A program made the translations under genes and the position numbers. Source: CAYJRR01 sp964372275 [NCBI: uncultured bacterium] (GTDB lineage Bacteria; CAYJRR01). Taken from it: DNA of 50,760 nt. Below are positions 17,372 through 26,127 of the stretch, piece after piece. The notes under the pieces are model-generated. The model did not search any database. It was given only the letters and a program-made list of their open reading frames with translations, and was not told where the DNA came from. The stretch covers positions 1 through 50,760 of the forward strand of contig CAYJRR010000013.1 in the NCBI GenBank assembly GCA_964372275.1, in the 5' to 3' direction. Every line of letters starts with the position of its first letter. The stretch's first letter is position 1.

Positions 17372-18424
17372 CTAGCCGAGCGCGCGGAGCGCCTTCCAGG
17401 AGCGGCCGGGGTCGGGGGCGCGGCGGGCGAGATCGGCCAGCGTCCGCACCCACCGGGGATGGTCGTTCAGCGACGGCACCAGCGTGAGCGCTTCGCCGCC
17501 GGCGCGGACGAACGACGCCGCGGCGGTGAGCCCGATCTCCTCCACCGTCTCCAGGCAGTCGGCGACGAAGGCCGGGCAGAAGACGACGACCCGCGCGCAG
17601 CCCCGTTCCGGGAGCGTCGGCAGGACGTGGTCGGTGTAGGGGCGGATCCAGCCGTCGCGATCCAGGCGCGATTGGAAGGCGACCGAGTACCGCCCGGCGT
17701 CGAGACCGAGCCGCTCCGCGATCCCCCGCGCGGTGGCGTGGCACTGCGCGCGGTAGCAGTCGCGGTTCAGATCGGTGAGGCGATCGCAGCAGTCGGCCGC
17801 GACGAGGCAGTGCCGTCCCGTGCGGTCGCCGCGCCGGATGTGGCGCTCCGGCAGTCCATGGAAGCTGAACAGCACGTGGTCGGGGCGCGCGCGTGCGAGC
17901 ACCGGCGCCCCGACTTCGGCGAACGCCTCCAGGAAGCCGGGCTCGTCGAAGAAGGGGCCGATCGCCGCCAACGGCAGCCGGAGGTCGAGGCGGGTCGCTT
18001 CGCGCTCCACCGCCTCGAGCGTCGACCCGGTCGAGGCGACGGCGAACTGCGGATAGAGCGGGACGGCGACGATCCGATCGCAGCCGGCCGCCCGGAGGCG
18101 CGTCAGCCCCTCCGCGATCGGCGGGTTGCCGTAGCGCATCGCCAACTCCACCGCCCACTCGCGGCCCAGCTCGACACGGACGGCATCGCGGAGGGCGAGC
18201 CCGTGGCGCAGGAGCGGCGAGCCACCGTCCCAGATCTTGCGGTAGGCGGCGGCGGAGCGACGCGAGCGGAAGGGGAGGATCACCAGGTGGAGGAGCAACG
18301 CCCGCGCCGCCGGGTGCATGTCGAGGACCCGCGGGTCGGAGAGGAACTCCCGCAGGTAGCGCCGCACCGCGCGCGGCGTCGGACTGTCGGGGGTCCCGAG
18401 GTTGACCAGGAGCAGCCCGTTCAT
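17372..18424 (-). CDS. hemH: Ferrochelatase with an internal Cys-rich insertion
   Basis: A 350-residue ferrochelatase that inserts Fe2+ into protoporphyrin IX, the last step of heme synthesis. Family motifs are intact: N-terminal 'LLLVNLGTPDSPTP', 'FSFHGLPERHI' with the metal-binding His189, 'FQSRLDRDGWIRPYT' (~250-264), and 'DCLETVEEI' with Glu292. Between residues 200 and 228 there is an insertion with Cys206, 212, 213, 223 and 228 that the E. coli enzyme lacks. Some microbial ferrochelatases carry [2Fe-2S] clusters, so this insertion may ligate one (inference). The ATG overlaps the stop of the upstream transglycosylase gene by four bases (ATGA), indicating coupling. The downstream end is convergent with the lipoprotein gene ending at 17329. 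Confidence 0.95.
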   Translation of the reverse strand: MNGLLLVNLGTPDSPTPRAVRRYLREFLSDPRVLDMHPAARALLLHLVILPFRSRRSAAAYRKIWDGGSPLLRHGLALRDAVRVELGREWAVELAMRYGNPPIAEGLTRLRAAGCDRIVAVPLYPQFAVASTGSTLEAVEREATRLDLRLPLAAIGPFFDEPGFLEAFAEVGAPVLARARPDHVLFSFHGLPERHIRRGDRTGRHCLVAADCCDRLTDLNRDCYRAQCHATARGIAERLGLDAGRYSVAFQSRLDRDGWIRPYTDHVLPTLPERGCARVVVFCPAFVADCLETVEEIGLTAAASFVRAGGEALTLVPSLNDHPRWVRTLADLARRAPDPGRSWKALRALG

Positions 18425-20277
18425 TCCGGCGCCTCCTCGATCTCCAACAACGACTCCTCCTCGGGCGGCAGAAGGAACCGTTCCACCGTCCTGGCGTCGG
18501 GTTTGGCGCCGGCGAAGGCCAGAGGCGTCAGCGCGGCGTCGACCAACTCCTCGTCCGAGATCGCCTCCACGTCGTGGAGCTTCTCCACCAGCGTCATCAC
18601 CCGCTCGTCCCACTCCTCGCCGATCGCGCCCTGCTGGAAGTACACATAGTAGCGCCGCGGATTGGGGATCACCGACGCCAGGTAGGCCGCCTCCTTCGCG
18701 GTCAGCTCGCGCGGCTCTTTGGCGAAGTAGTGCTTCGAGGCCGCGCGGACGCCGTAGACCCCCGGACCCCACTCGATCCCGTTGAGGTAGATCTCGAGGA
18801 TCCGTCCCTTCGGCAGCGCCGCTTCCAGGGCGACGGTGAGGAACGCCTCCTCCAACTTCCGCCGCAGCGTCTTTTCCCGCGAGAGCCACAGGTTCTTCGC
18901 GAGCTGCTGGGTGACGGTGCTCCCGCCCCGCTTCCACGCCTTCGCCTGGAGGTTGGTGCGGGCGGCGTGGACGAGCCCCTCGGCGTCGAACCCGGCGTGC
19001 GACCAGAACGAGGCGTCTTCGGCGAGCAGCACCGCGCGCGTCACGCGGTCGGGGATCTGCGACAGCGGCAGGTAGTCGGGGTTCTGCGGCCCGATCCAGA
19101 AGACGGGCGCCGACGGATCGGCGGCGGGGCGGAACGGGAACGGCTTGAGCAACGGCTGCCCGCCGCCGGCCGCCTTGGTGCGCCGGCGGATCTCCGAAAG
19201 GTCGAGGGCCAGCTCCACCTCCCATCGAGCCGGATCGTCGGCGGGACCCGCGAGGGTGGCGTGCGCGGCGACCGGACCGTCTACCTTCAGCGCGACGAGC
19301 GGCAGGAGATCGAGCGGAAGCCCGTCGGCGAAGGCGGCCAGCGCATCGGTCGAGGCGCGAAGATCGAAGGCCAGCCGCTTCGCGTCCTTCGACGCTTCGA
19401 TCGACGCGCGTCCGTGGGGTCCGACCGAAAGGTGCGCGTCGAACCGGGTCCGGCCGGGCCGGCGCTCGTCGTGCAGCTCGCCGTCCAGCGCCAGCGGCGG
19501 CAGCGCGATCGGCGGCTCGCCGGGGTCGGCGAGTCGAACGTCGTCTCCGAAGGCCTGGAAGAAGGCGTCGGTCGCGTCCCCCGACCGGTCGATCCGCGTC
19601 TCGAGGAACAGGTCCGACAGGACGCAACGGCCACCGGTGCCGGACGTAGGCCCATCGACGCACAGGCGCGAATCGCCGAGGATCCGCAGGATCCAGTCCG
19701 GAGCGGTTTCGTCCGCGGCCGCTGCGCGGACGGGGACGACCGAAAACTCGAGCGACCCGCCCGGAGCGGAGTCCCACCACAGCCGACGCGCGCCGATCCG
19801 CCCGCTCGGATCCCCCCGGCCGGCCGCAGGCCCGATGCCGACGCGCAGGCCCCGCGCGCCCAGGTGTCGGAGCGCCATCCTTCCGCGGAGCAAGGCTCCG
19901 ACGCGGGGCGCGACCTCGATGCCGTCGACGGTGAGCTCGAATCGCGAGAGCGGGATGCGGATCCCGTCGAATCGGACGACCCCGGTGAGGTCGGCCGCCG
20001 CGCAGGAGGCGATCGTCGCGCCGGGGATGCGCGACGCGAGAACGGCCTCCGCGCGGGCGCGGATCGGTTCGCGCACGAACGGGAGCTGCAGCGCCGCTTC
20101 GGCGAGGATCGCGAGCAGGACGGCGATCCCGAACGACCGCGCGGCCGCCCGCCGCGTCCCCCCACCTGCCGCGCCCGACGGACGGAAGCGCCGCGCGTGT
20201 CGCGCCGCGTAGGGACTCCGACGGAAGCTCCGGGCGCCCCGACGAAACGGGTTCGGGGGGGTCGGAGGCGCGGACAT
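18421..20277 (-). CDS. Peptidoglycan glycosyltransferase (GT51) fused to an AsmA-like N-terminal region
   Basis: A 618-residue protein. After a basic N-terminus there is one membrane helix (~48-66). Residues ~67-380 form a beta-rich region of the type seen in AsmA/translocation-module proteins ('LTGVVRFDGIRIPLSRFELT', 'MALRHLGARGLRVG'). The C-terminal ~220 residues are a GT51 transglycosylase with all classical motifs: EDASFWSHAG (Glu ~420, catalytic), GGSTVTQQLAKNL (~448), RKLEEAFLTVALE and 'KGRILEIYLNGIEWGPGVYG'. This domain polymerises lipid II into glycan strands. No transpeptidase domain follows, so it is monofunctional like MtgA, but it is about 2.5 times longer because of the N-terminal region. 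It is the first gene of a coupled pair with hemH. A divergent 83-bp gap separates it from the SNF2 gene. Confidence 0.9.
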   Translation of the reverse strand: MSAPPTPPNPFRRGARSFRRSPYAARHARRFRPSGAAGGGTRRAAARSFGIAVLLAILAEAALQLPFVREPIRARAEAVLASRIPGATIASCAAADLTGVVRFDGIRIPLSRFELTVDGIEVAPRVGALLRGRMALRHLGARGLRVGIGPAAGRGDPSGRIGARRLWWDSAPGGSLEFSVVPVRAAAADETAPDWILRILGDSRLCVDGPTSGTGGRCVLSDLFLETRIDRSGDATDAFFQAFGDDVRLADPGEPPIALPPLALDGELHDERRPGRTRFDAHLSVGPHGRASIEASKDAKRLAFDLRASTDALAAFADGLPLDLLPLVALKVDGPVAAHATLAGPADDPARWEVELALDLSEIRRRTKAAGGGQPLLKPFPFRPAADPSAPVFWIGPQNPDYLPLSQIPDRVTRAVLLAEDASFWSHAGFDAEGLVHAARTNLQAKAWKRGGSTVTQQLAKNLWLSREKTLRRKLEEAFLTVALEAALPKGRILEIYLNGIEWGPGVYGVRAASKHYFAKEPRELTAKEAAYLASVIPNPRRYYVYFQQGAIGEEWDERVMTLVEKLHDVEAISDEELVDAALTPLAFAGAKPDARTVERFLLPPEEESLLEIEEAPE

Positions 20278-20360
20278 CGCCGCGGATGCTACCAGATCGA
20301 AAACGGCAGGAAGGGGGGCGGGCGGCGAGCCCGCGGATGGAGTATCGTGGAGCGTTCGCG

Positions 20361-23300
20361 ATGATTTCGCCGACCGCCCTCGACCTCACGTTCCTGCCGT
20401 CGCCGGCCCGGCCGTTCGAGGGGGTTCTCTTCCTCTACTCCCCCGGCGGTCCCGACCGGACGCCGGTGTCGTCGTCGGTCGCGGCCGCCGGTCTGGGGAG
20501 CTGGCTGTTGCGGCTCGAACCGCGCACCGTTCTCCTTCGACTCGCCGATGGCGTGACGGCGAGCGTCGCCGGTCTGGCGATGCGTCTTCCGGACGCGCTC
20601 GAGACGCTGGCTGCCATCCGTCCCACCCGCGATCCGGCCGCGAAGGCCTCGGTCCGGTCGGTGCCGGCGTCGATCCGCGGCTGGGCGCAGGCGGCGAAGC
20701 TTGCGCTGGAGCTCGCCGGCCGGGAGGAGGCGGTACCGGCGGTGAAGACCGACGAGCGACGCGCGCCCCGCGCGGTCTGGAGCGTCTCGCTGCGGCGTCC
20801 CGGCGATCGCGGGCGGCGCGACGCCATCGCGGACAGTCTGCCGCCGTCCGCGGCCGCCGCGGTGGTCGATGCCACCGCCCGCCCGCCGCGCGCCTGGGCG
20901 CCCCGGCCGCTGGTCGGCGCGTTCCTCGACGCCGTCGCCGACAGCCTGGTTCGCGCCGGCGTCCCTCCGGCGTCGCGGCCGCGCGCCGACGGTTCGAAGC
21001 GACCGCGCGCGTGGGAGCTGCGTCTCCTTCGCGCCTGGACCGAGCGCGACAACGCCCTCCACCCCGAGACCCACGGCGAGAGCGGGCTGGTGGCCAGTCT
21101 CGCCAGCTGGAGCGCGCCCCTGCTCGAAGCCGACGCGCGTGGGGTGCGCGTCGCGCTACGCCTCGAGACCCCTGCCGGTGGCGAGGGTCGATGGCGGCTC
21201 GCCTACCTCCTGCAATCGACGAGCGATCCGACCGCCCTCGTGGAGGCGCAGGCGATCTGGAGCGGCGCGGTCGTTCCGGGGGCGGGCGAAGGGGCCGAGA
21301 CCGAGCTGCTCCGCGGGCTCGCCGAGGCGGCTCGGGTCTTTCGCCCGATCGAGCGAAGCCTCCGGGAGGCGTCTCCGCAGGGGGTCGATCTGTCCGCCGA
21401 CGAGGCGTGGACCTTCCTCGCGCGGAGCGCCCCGGTGCTGGCGGAGACCGGCTTCGGCCTGATCGTCCCACCGGACCTGGAGGCGTCGGCGCGATTGCGG
21501 CTTCGGGCGCGGGTCCGACTCGAAGGCCTGACGAACTATCGATGGGAGCTGGCGCTCGGTGAGGAGGCGCTTTCGGAGGAGGAGCTCGAGGCCCTGTCGG
21601 GCCCCCGCACCCCGCTGATGCGGTGGCGCGGCCGCTGGATTTCGATCGATCCGGCGGAGCTGGACGAGGCGCGCCGGCGGCTCGCGCGAGGAGGGGGTAC
21701 GCTCTCCTCGGGCGCCGCGCTCGCCGCCCTCGCCACGGGGGAGGTCGAGGTCGACGGCGAAACGGTCGAGCTGGTTGCGACCGGCGACCTGGCGGCCTTG
21801 AGCCGCTGGCTCCGGTCGGGGGCCGCCGGAGAGGAGGTCTCCGATCCGGCGGGGTTCGCCGGGTCGCTCCGTCCCTACCAGCGGCGCGGACTGGGGTGGC
21901 TCGACGCGATGGAGCGGTTCGGCCTCGGGGGATGCCTCGCCGACGACATGGGTCTCGGCAAAACGATCCAGGTGATCGCGCTTTCGCTCCTGCGTCCGAA
22001 GCGGACGCTGCTCGTCTGCCCGACGTCGGTGGTGGGGAACTGGGAGCGGGAGCTGGCCCGCTTCGCGCCGGGGATCCCCGTCACGCGCCACCACGGCATG
22101 AACCGGGCGCGGAGCGCGGAGGAGCTGACCCGTCGCGGCGGCACGATCACGGTCACCACCTACGCCATCGCCCGCCGCGACGAGACGTGGCTCGGGTCGA
22201 TCCCCTGGGAGCGGATCGTGCTCGACGAGGCGCAGGGGATCAAGAACCCGGCGACGCGCCAGTCGCGCGCGGTGCGCGAGCTCTCGCGAAGCGCGAACGC
22301 CACCCGCATCGCGCTGACCGGTACGCCGCTGGAGAATCGCCTGACCGACCTGTGGTCGATCCTCGACTTCTGCAATCCGGGGCTGCTCGGGTCGGTGGAG
22401 TCGTTCCGCCGCCGCTTCGCGCGGCCGATCGAGCGATGGCAGGACGACGCCGTCGCCGCGTCGCTCAAAGCCCGCATCCGTCCCTTCGTCCTGCGGCGGT
22501 TGAAGAGCGATCCGGCGGTGGCGATCTCGATCCCCGAGAAGAACGAGATGCGCGTCGTCTGCGCGCTGACGCGCGAGCAGGCCGAGCTCTACCAGGCGGA
22601 GGTGGCGCGCGCGCTCACGGAGATCCGCGAGAAACGCGGGATCGAGCGGCGCGGGCGGATCCTGGCGCTGCTGACGGCGCTCAAGCAGATCTGCAACCAC
22701 CCTTCGCAGTTCAAGAAGGAGGTCGGTGGGCCGCTCGCCGGACGGTCGGGGAAGCTGGCGCGCCTGGTGGAGATGCTCGAGGAGACGGTCGCCTCGGGCG
22801 AGCGCGCGCTGGTCTTCACCCAGTTCCGTCAGATGGGGGACCGGCTGGTCGAGCTGCTCGAGAAGACGTTCGGCGAGCCGGTTCCGTTCCTGCACGGCGG
22901 GGTCGCCGCCGCCGAACGCGACGAGATGGTCCGGCGTTTCCAGGGCGACTTCGCGGCGGGGGCCTTTCCGGAGGAGGCCGAGGCGAACCGGCCGCGGGTC
23001 TTCGTGTTGTCGCTCCGGGCGGGCGGCCTGGGCTTGAACCTCACCGCGGCGACGCAGGTCTTCCACTTCGACCGCTGGTGGAACCCGGCGGTCGAGGACC
23101 AGGCGACCGATCGCGCCCACCGGATCGGCCAGGAGCGGCCGGTCTCGGTCTACAAGCTGGTGACCGCCGGCACCCTCGAGGAGCGGATCGACAAGCTCCT
23201 GGAAGCGAAGCGCGGACTCTCGGAGAAGGTTCTCGGCAGCGGCGAGCGGTGGCTCACCGAGCTTTCCGACGACGAGCTCGCGGAGCTGGTTTCGCTCGGC

Positions 23301-23378
23301 GACGAAGGGGAGGTCGAGCTCGAATCGGAGGAGCCGGCCGACGTCGCGGTCGAAACGGCGGAAGGGGTCCGGACGTGA
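20361..23378 (+). CDS. SNF2-family DEAD/DEAH-like helicase/ATPase
   Basis: A 1005-residue SWI2/SNF2 ATPase. The N-terminal ~500 residues form the helicase-associated region found in bacterial SNF2 proteins. The two RecA lobes follow: Walker A DDMGLGKTIQ (~527), Walker B DEAQGIKN (~622), LTGTPLENRLTDLWS, VFTQFRQMGDRL (~817), and the C-terminal lobe motifs SLRAGGLGLNLTAA and DQATDRAHRIGQ (~917). Such proteins translocate on double-stranded DNA and remodel bound proteins or polymerase. I chose the ATG at 20361 because GGAG lies 8 nt upstream; an in-frame ATG at 20286 lacks a site. The stop overlaps the next start by four bases (GTGA), so it is coupled to the SWIM zinc-finger gene, the common bacterial partner of this helicase type. 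Confidence 0.93.
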   Translation: MISPTALDLTFLPSPARPFEGVLFLYSPGGPDRTPVSSSVAAAGLGSWLLRLEPRTVLLRLADGVTASVAGLAMRLPDALETLAAIRPTRDPAAKASVRSVPASIRGWAQAAKLALELAGREEAVPAVKTDERRAPRAVWSVSLRRPGDRGRRDAIADSLPPSAAAAVVDATARPPRAWAPRPLVGAFLDAVADSLVRAGVPPASRPRADGSKRPRAWELRLLRAWTERDNALHPETHGESGLVASLASWSAPLLEADARGVRVALRLETPAGGEGRWRLAYLLQSTSDPTALVEAQAIWSGAVVPGAGEGAETELLRGLAEAARVFRPIERSLREASPQGVDLSADEAWTFLARSAPVLAETGFGLIVPPDLEASARLRLRARVRLEGLTNYRWELALGEEALSEEELEALSGPRTPLMRWRGRWISIDPAELDEARRRLARGGGTLSSGAALAALATGEVEVDGETVELVATGDLAALSRWLRSGAAGEEVSDPAGFAGSLRPYQRRGLGWLDAMERFGLGGCLADDMGLGKTIQVIALSLLRPKRTLLVCPTSVVGNWERELARFAPGIPVTRHHGMNRARSAEELTRRGGTITVTTYAIARRDETWLGSIPWERIVLDEAQGIKNPATRQSRAVRELSRSANATRIALTGTPLENRLTDLWSILDFCNPGLLGSVESFRRRFARPIERWQDDAVAASLKARIRPFVLRRLKSDPAVAISIPEKNEMRVVCALTREQAELYQAEVARALTEIREKRGIERRGRILALLTALKQICNHPSQFKKEVGGPLAGRSGKLARLVEMLEETVASGERALVFTQFRQMGDRLVELLEKTFGEPVPFLHGGVAAAERDEMVRRFQGDFAAGAFPEEAEANRPRVFVLSLRAGGLGLNLTAATQVFHFDRWWNPAVEDQATDRAHRIGQERPVSVYKLVTAGTLEERIDKLLEAKRGLSEKVLGSGERWLTELSDDELAELVSLGDEGEVELESEEPADVAVETAEGVRT

Positions 23379-24169
23379 CCCGCCCCCCCCTCGCCGACGG
23401 GATCTCCTGGTGGGGTCGCCGCTGGGCGGAGGCGTTGTCGATACCGGAGCGCGAACCGCGCGGGCGCGGCCGGCTGCGGATCCGTTCGGTCAAGCTGCGG
23501 GAGCTCGATCGGCGGAGCGGCGAAGCGACGGTGGAGGTGACGACCTCGTCGATCGTCCCCTACGAGGTGCGGATCCAGGTCGCGCCGTTTCCCGAGCCGG
23601 TCTGGCGCGCGGCGATGGCGGGCGCGAAGTCCGGCGCCTCCACCGCCGCCCGGCTGCTCGCCGGGGACTTGCCGGAAGAGGTGGAGGGGGCGTTCCGCGC
23701 GGCCGGCGGCTCGCTCTTCCCGGGACCGGTCGACGTCCGCGCGCGGTGCAGCTGCGCCGCCGCGTTCGGCGGATGCCGCCACCTTCCGCTGGCGCATCGG
23801 GCGCTGGCGGAGGCGATCGGCCACGATCCGTTCCTGCTGTTCGACCTGCGCGGGCACCCGCGCGGGGAGGTGCTCGCCGCGCTCGGGGTCGCGCCGCGCG
23901 AGTCGGCCGTCGAGGCGGCCGCCCCCGGCGATCCGCCGACCGGCGTTCCCGAGGCGCTCTTCCGCCGGCCCACCGGCGATCTGGCCGCGGCGCACTTCCA
24001 CATCGCGGCGCCGGAGCGTTCGCTGCTGATCCTCACGCGTCTGGGGGACCCGCCGGGCTGGAAGGGACCCCCGTCGTTGTTGGAGAAGCTGGGACCGATC
24101 GTGCAGGCCGCCGCCGCGAAGGCCCGCGCCATCGCCCGGGGTGAATCGGAGGGTCCGCGCGAGGGGTGA
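23375..24169 (+). CDS. SWIM zinc-finger protein, partner of the SNF2 helicase
   Basis: A 264-residue protein starting with GTG inside the helicase stop (GTGA overlap). The N-terminus 'ISWWGRRWAEALS' is the typical opening of bacterial SWIM-domain proteins. Residues ~124-142 hold the SWIM zinc finger CSCAAAFGGCRHLPLAH (CxCx6CxH), with the rest of the domain around it. SWIM fingers bind DNA or proteins and occur almost always next to a SNF2 helicase gene, so this pair probably acts as one DNA-remodelling or repair unit (inference from conserved context). The C-terminal ~80 residues are Ala/Gly-rich. The stop codon overlaps a small hairpin that may be a terminator. Confidence 0.85.
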   Translation: MTRPPLADGISWWGRRWAEALSIPEREPRGRGRLRIRSVKLRELDRRSGEATVEVTTSSIVPYEVRIQVAPFPEPVWRAAMAGAKSGASTAARLLAGDLPEEVEGAFRAAGGSLFPGPVDVRARCSCAAAFGGCRHLPLAHRALAEAIGHDPFLLFDLRGHPRGEVLAALGVAPRESAVEAAAPGDPPTGVPEALFRRPTGDLAAAHFHIAAPERSLLILTRLGDPPGWKGPPSLLEKLGPIVQAAAAKARAIARGESEGPREG

Positions 24170-24200
24170 TTGGAGCACCTCCGCCAATCGGTGAATTTTT
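24168..24200 (+). terminator. Possible intrinsic terminator after the helicase/SWIM pair
   Basis: The arms GATTGG (24168-24173) and CCAATC (24184-24189) form a 6-bp stem. A TTTTT run at 24196-24200 follows after a 6-nt gap. The stem is short and the T tract displaced, so this is a weak call. Confidence 0.35.
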
Positions 24201-24300
24201 GCTCAGGCGGCGATCGCCCGCGTCGTACTCGACGCGCCGCCGGAACGCCGGATCCCCTTTCGCGGCAAGGGTTGGCGGCGGAGTGACGCATTGCGTCAGG

Positions 24301-24317
24301 TGGCACGGCGGTTGCTC
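24301..24317 (+). promoter_or_regulatory. Sigma-54 (-24/-12) promoter of the caspase-like lipoprotein gene
   Basis: TGGCACG-N4-TTGCTC matches the sigma-54 consensus (TGGCACG-N4-TTGCW) at all core positions, with GG at 24302 and GC at 24314 spaced by ten bases. Transcription would start near 24326, only about four bases before the ATG at 24330, implying an almost leaderless mRNA. Confidence 0.7.
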
Positions 24318-24329
24318 TGGCGGCGGGCC

Positions 24330-25967
24330 ATGAACCGCACGCCGATCCGATCCGCCACCGTCCTCCTCCTCGCCTCGACGCTCCTCGCCGCCGGATGCGG
24401 CGACTACCTTCCGCAGATCTGGGAAGGGGAGGCGGAGTCGCCGTTCTCCAGCCGCGAAGCGACGCTGCTCGACTTCGAGTTCGAGGGGGAGTTCGTCACC
24501 GCCAGCACCTGGGGCCTCGAGCGCCTGGCGCAGGACCAGCTTCTCTACACCATCGGTCACCTGAACGGGAACAACTCGGTCGGCCGGCTCGACAAGTTGG
24601 TCCTCACCAACTTCCGCAGCTCGGGCCTCCCCGACGGTACGACGCGCGTGCAGTACCACGCCACCCTGCCCGTGGCCTGGGGGAGCAAGACCAACCTTCC
24701 GACGAGCTACCAGTTCCTCCTCCCCAAGCGCGTCGACTACGCCGGGCAGGAGGCGTTCACCGCGAAGTACAAGGACCGCTGCGTCGACTGGGGGGCGCAC
24801 GACGTCGACACCGGGAGCATGTGGTACTACTACCGGCCCCGCCGGTCCGGCTGCGTCATCGATCCGGCCGACGCCGTCGGCGCTGCCTCGACGGTGCGCG
24901 TCAGCACCGAGAACACCACCGGGAAGTACCCCGAATACCACCGGGTGTGGAGCGACGGATCGCTCGACGTGGTGGCGATTTTTGGAAAGTACGAAGACGG
25001 CGCCACGACCTCCTCCGACGCCGGGATCGCCGCCTACAACCGATTCGTCTCCACGGTGCGGCAGAGTTTGGGCTCGTCGGTGACGACGACGCCGTCGAAC
25101 GTGCCGTCGAACCCGGGGATCGCCGTCCCCGACGTCACCTTCCGCGCGACCCTCGCGGGTGGCCGCACCGCCACCGTCACCGCGCTCCTGGTCGACAACG
25201 TCCGCACCGCCGGTCCGGCGTTCAACGCCCGCTACAACGACCTCTCCGAGACGGCCGACATGATCTTCTACAACGGGCACGCGGGGCTTGGGCAGAACGT
25301 GCGGGCGCTGGCCAACAAGGGGAGCTTCCTCCCCGGGAAGTACCAAATCTTCTTCATGAACGGCTGCGACACCTTCGCCTACGTCGACGGCGCGCTGGCG
25401 CAGAAGAAGGCGTCGATCAATCCGGACGACCCGAACGGAACGAAGTACCTCGACATGGTCACCAACGCCATGCCGTCGTTCTTCTCCTCGATGCCGTACG
25501 CCAGCATGGCGCTGATCGAAGGGCTGCTCGACGTCGACGCGCCGAAGACGTGGGAGACGATCTTCGCCGAGATCGACGACGCCGAGGTGGTGGTCGTCAC
25601 CGGCGAGGAGGACAACGAGTACCGACCGGGCCAGGATCCGGGCGAACCGGACGGCTGGTCGGGGCTCTCGGTCGCGGGGAGCGTGGCGCGGGACGAGGAG
25701 GCGCGCTGGTCGACGCCGGAGCTTCCCGCCGGCAGCTACCGCTTCGAGCTGGCGCACGACCCGGCCGCCCCCGGCGCCGGCGATGCCGACCTCTACGTGA
25801 ACGTCGGCGCCGCGGCCACCACGCAGGCCTGGGTCTGCCGCCCCTACGAGAACGGTTCCGACGAGCGCTGCGACGTGACCCTGAGCGCGAAGGCTTCGAT
25901 CCACGTGATGATCCGCGGCTACGCCTCCGGCAGCTCCGGCTTCCTCCTCACCGGCGCGGCGCAGTAG
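24330..25967 (+). CDS. Exported caspase-like (clan CD-type) lipoprotein with PPC domain
   Basis: A 545-residue lipoprotein (signal peptide, lipobox LLAAGC). Residues ~300-370 carry 'FYNGHAGLG' and, about 40 residues later, 'IFFMNGCDTFAY'. This His...Cys pair with a preceding hydrophobic strand is the pattern of caspase/gingipain-type cysteine peptidases (clan CD). It suggests a peptidase or a peptidase-like fold, without proof of activity. The last ~95 residues ('SVAGSVARDEEARWSTPELP', then 'GSYRFEL', 'DADLYVNVG' and 'GSSGFLLTG') form a bacterial pre-peptidase C-terminal (PPC) domain, common on secreted proteases. I chose the ATG directly before the signal peptide; an upstream in-frame ATG at 24291 would place the sigma-54 promoter inside the gene. 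Regulation is probably sigma-54 dependent. Confidence 0.8.
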   Translation: MNRTPIRSATVLLLASTLLAAGCGDYLPQIWEGEAESPFSSREATLLDFEFEGEFVTASTWGLERLAQDQLLYTIGHLNGNNSVGRLDKLVLTNFRSSGLPDGTTRVQYHATLPVAWGSKTNLPTSYQFLLPKRVDYAGQEAFTAKYKDRCVDWGAHDVDTGSMWYYYRPRRSGCVIDPADAVGAASTVRVSTENTTGKYPEYHRVWSDGSLDVVAIFGKYEDGATTSSDAGIAAYNRFVSTVRQSLGSSVTTTPSNVPSNPGIAVPDVTFRATLAGGRTATVTALLVDNVRTAGPAFNARYNDLSETADMIFYNGHAGLGQNVRALANKGSFLPGKYQIFFMNGCDTFAYVDGALAQKKASINPDDPNGTKYLDMVTNAMPSFFSSMPYASMALIEGLLDVDAPKTWETIFAEIDDAEVVVVTGEEDNEYRPGQDPGEPDGWSGLSVAGSVARDEEARWSTPELPAGSYRFELAHDPAAPGAGDADLYVNVGAAATTQAWVCRPYENGSDERCDVTLSAKASIHVMIRGYASGSSGFLLTGAAQ

Positions 25968-26083
25968 CCACCTCCCCTCGCCGTCCGCAGGGTGGGAAAG
26001 AACGCCCTGGTTACGGGCCGTCCGCAGCCTCCGGATCCGGCGGCGATCGCTGTCGAATCGCGGCGTTGGCGGTGTGACGTCAC

Positions 26084-26099
26084 TGGCGCGGATGCTGCT
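26084..26099 (+). promoter_or_regulatory. Probable sigma-54 promoter of the 26128 gene
   Basis: TGGCGCG-N4-CTGCT has GG at 26085 and GC at 26097 with the exact ten-base spacer. It differs from the consensus in one base on each side. The predicted start near 26110 leaves room for the GGAGG ribosome site (26116-26120) before the ATG at 26128. Confidence 0.5.
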
Positions 26100-26127
26100 A
26101 GTCGGCGATGACTCGGAGGTCCGGTCG

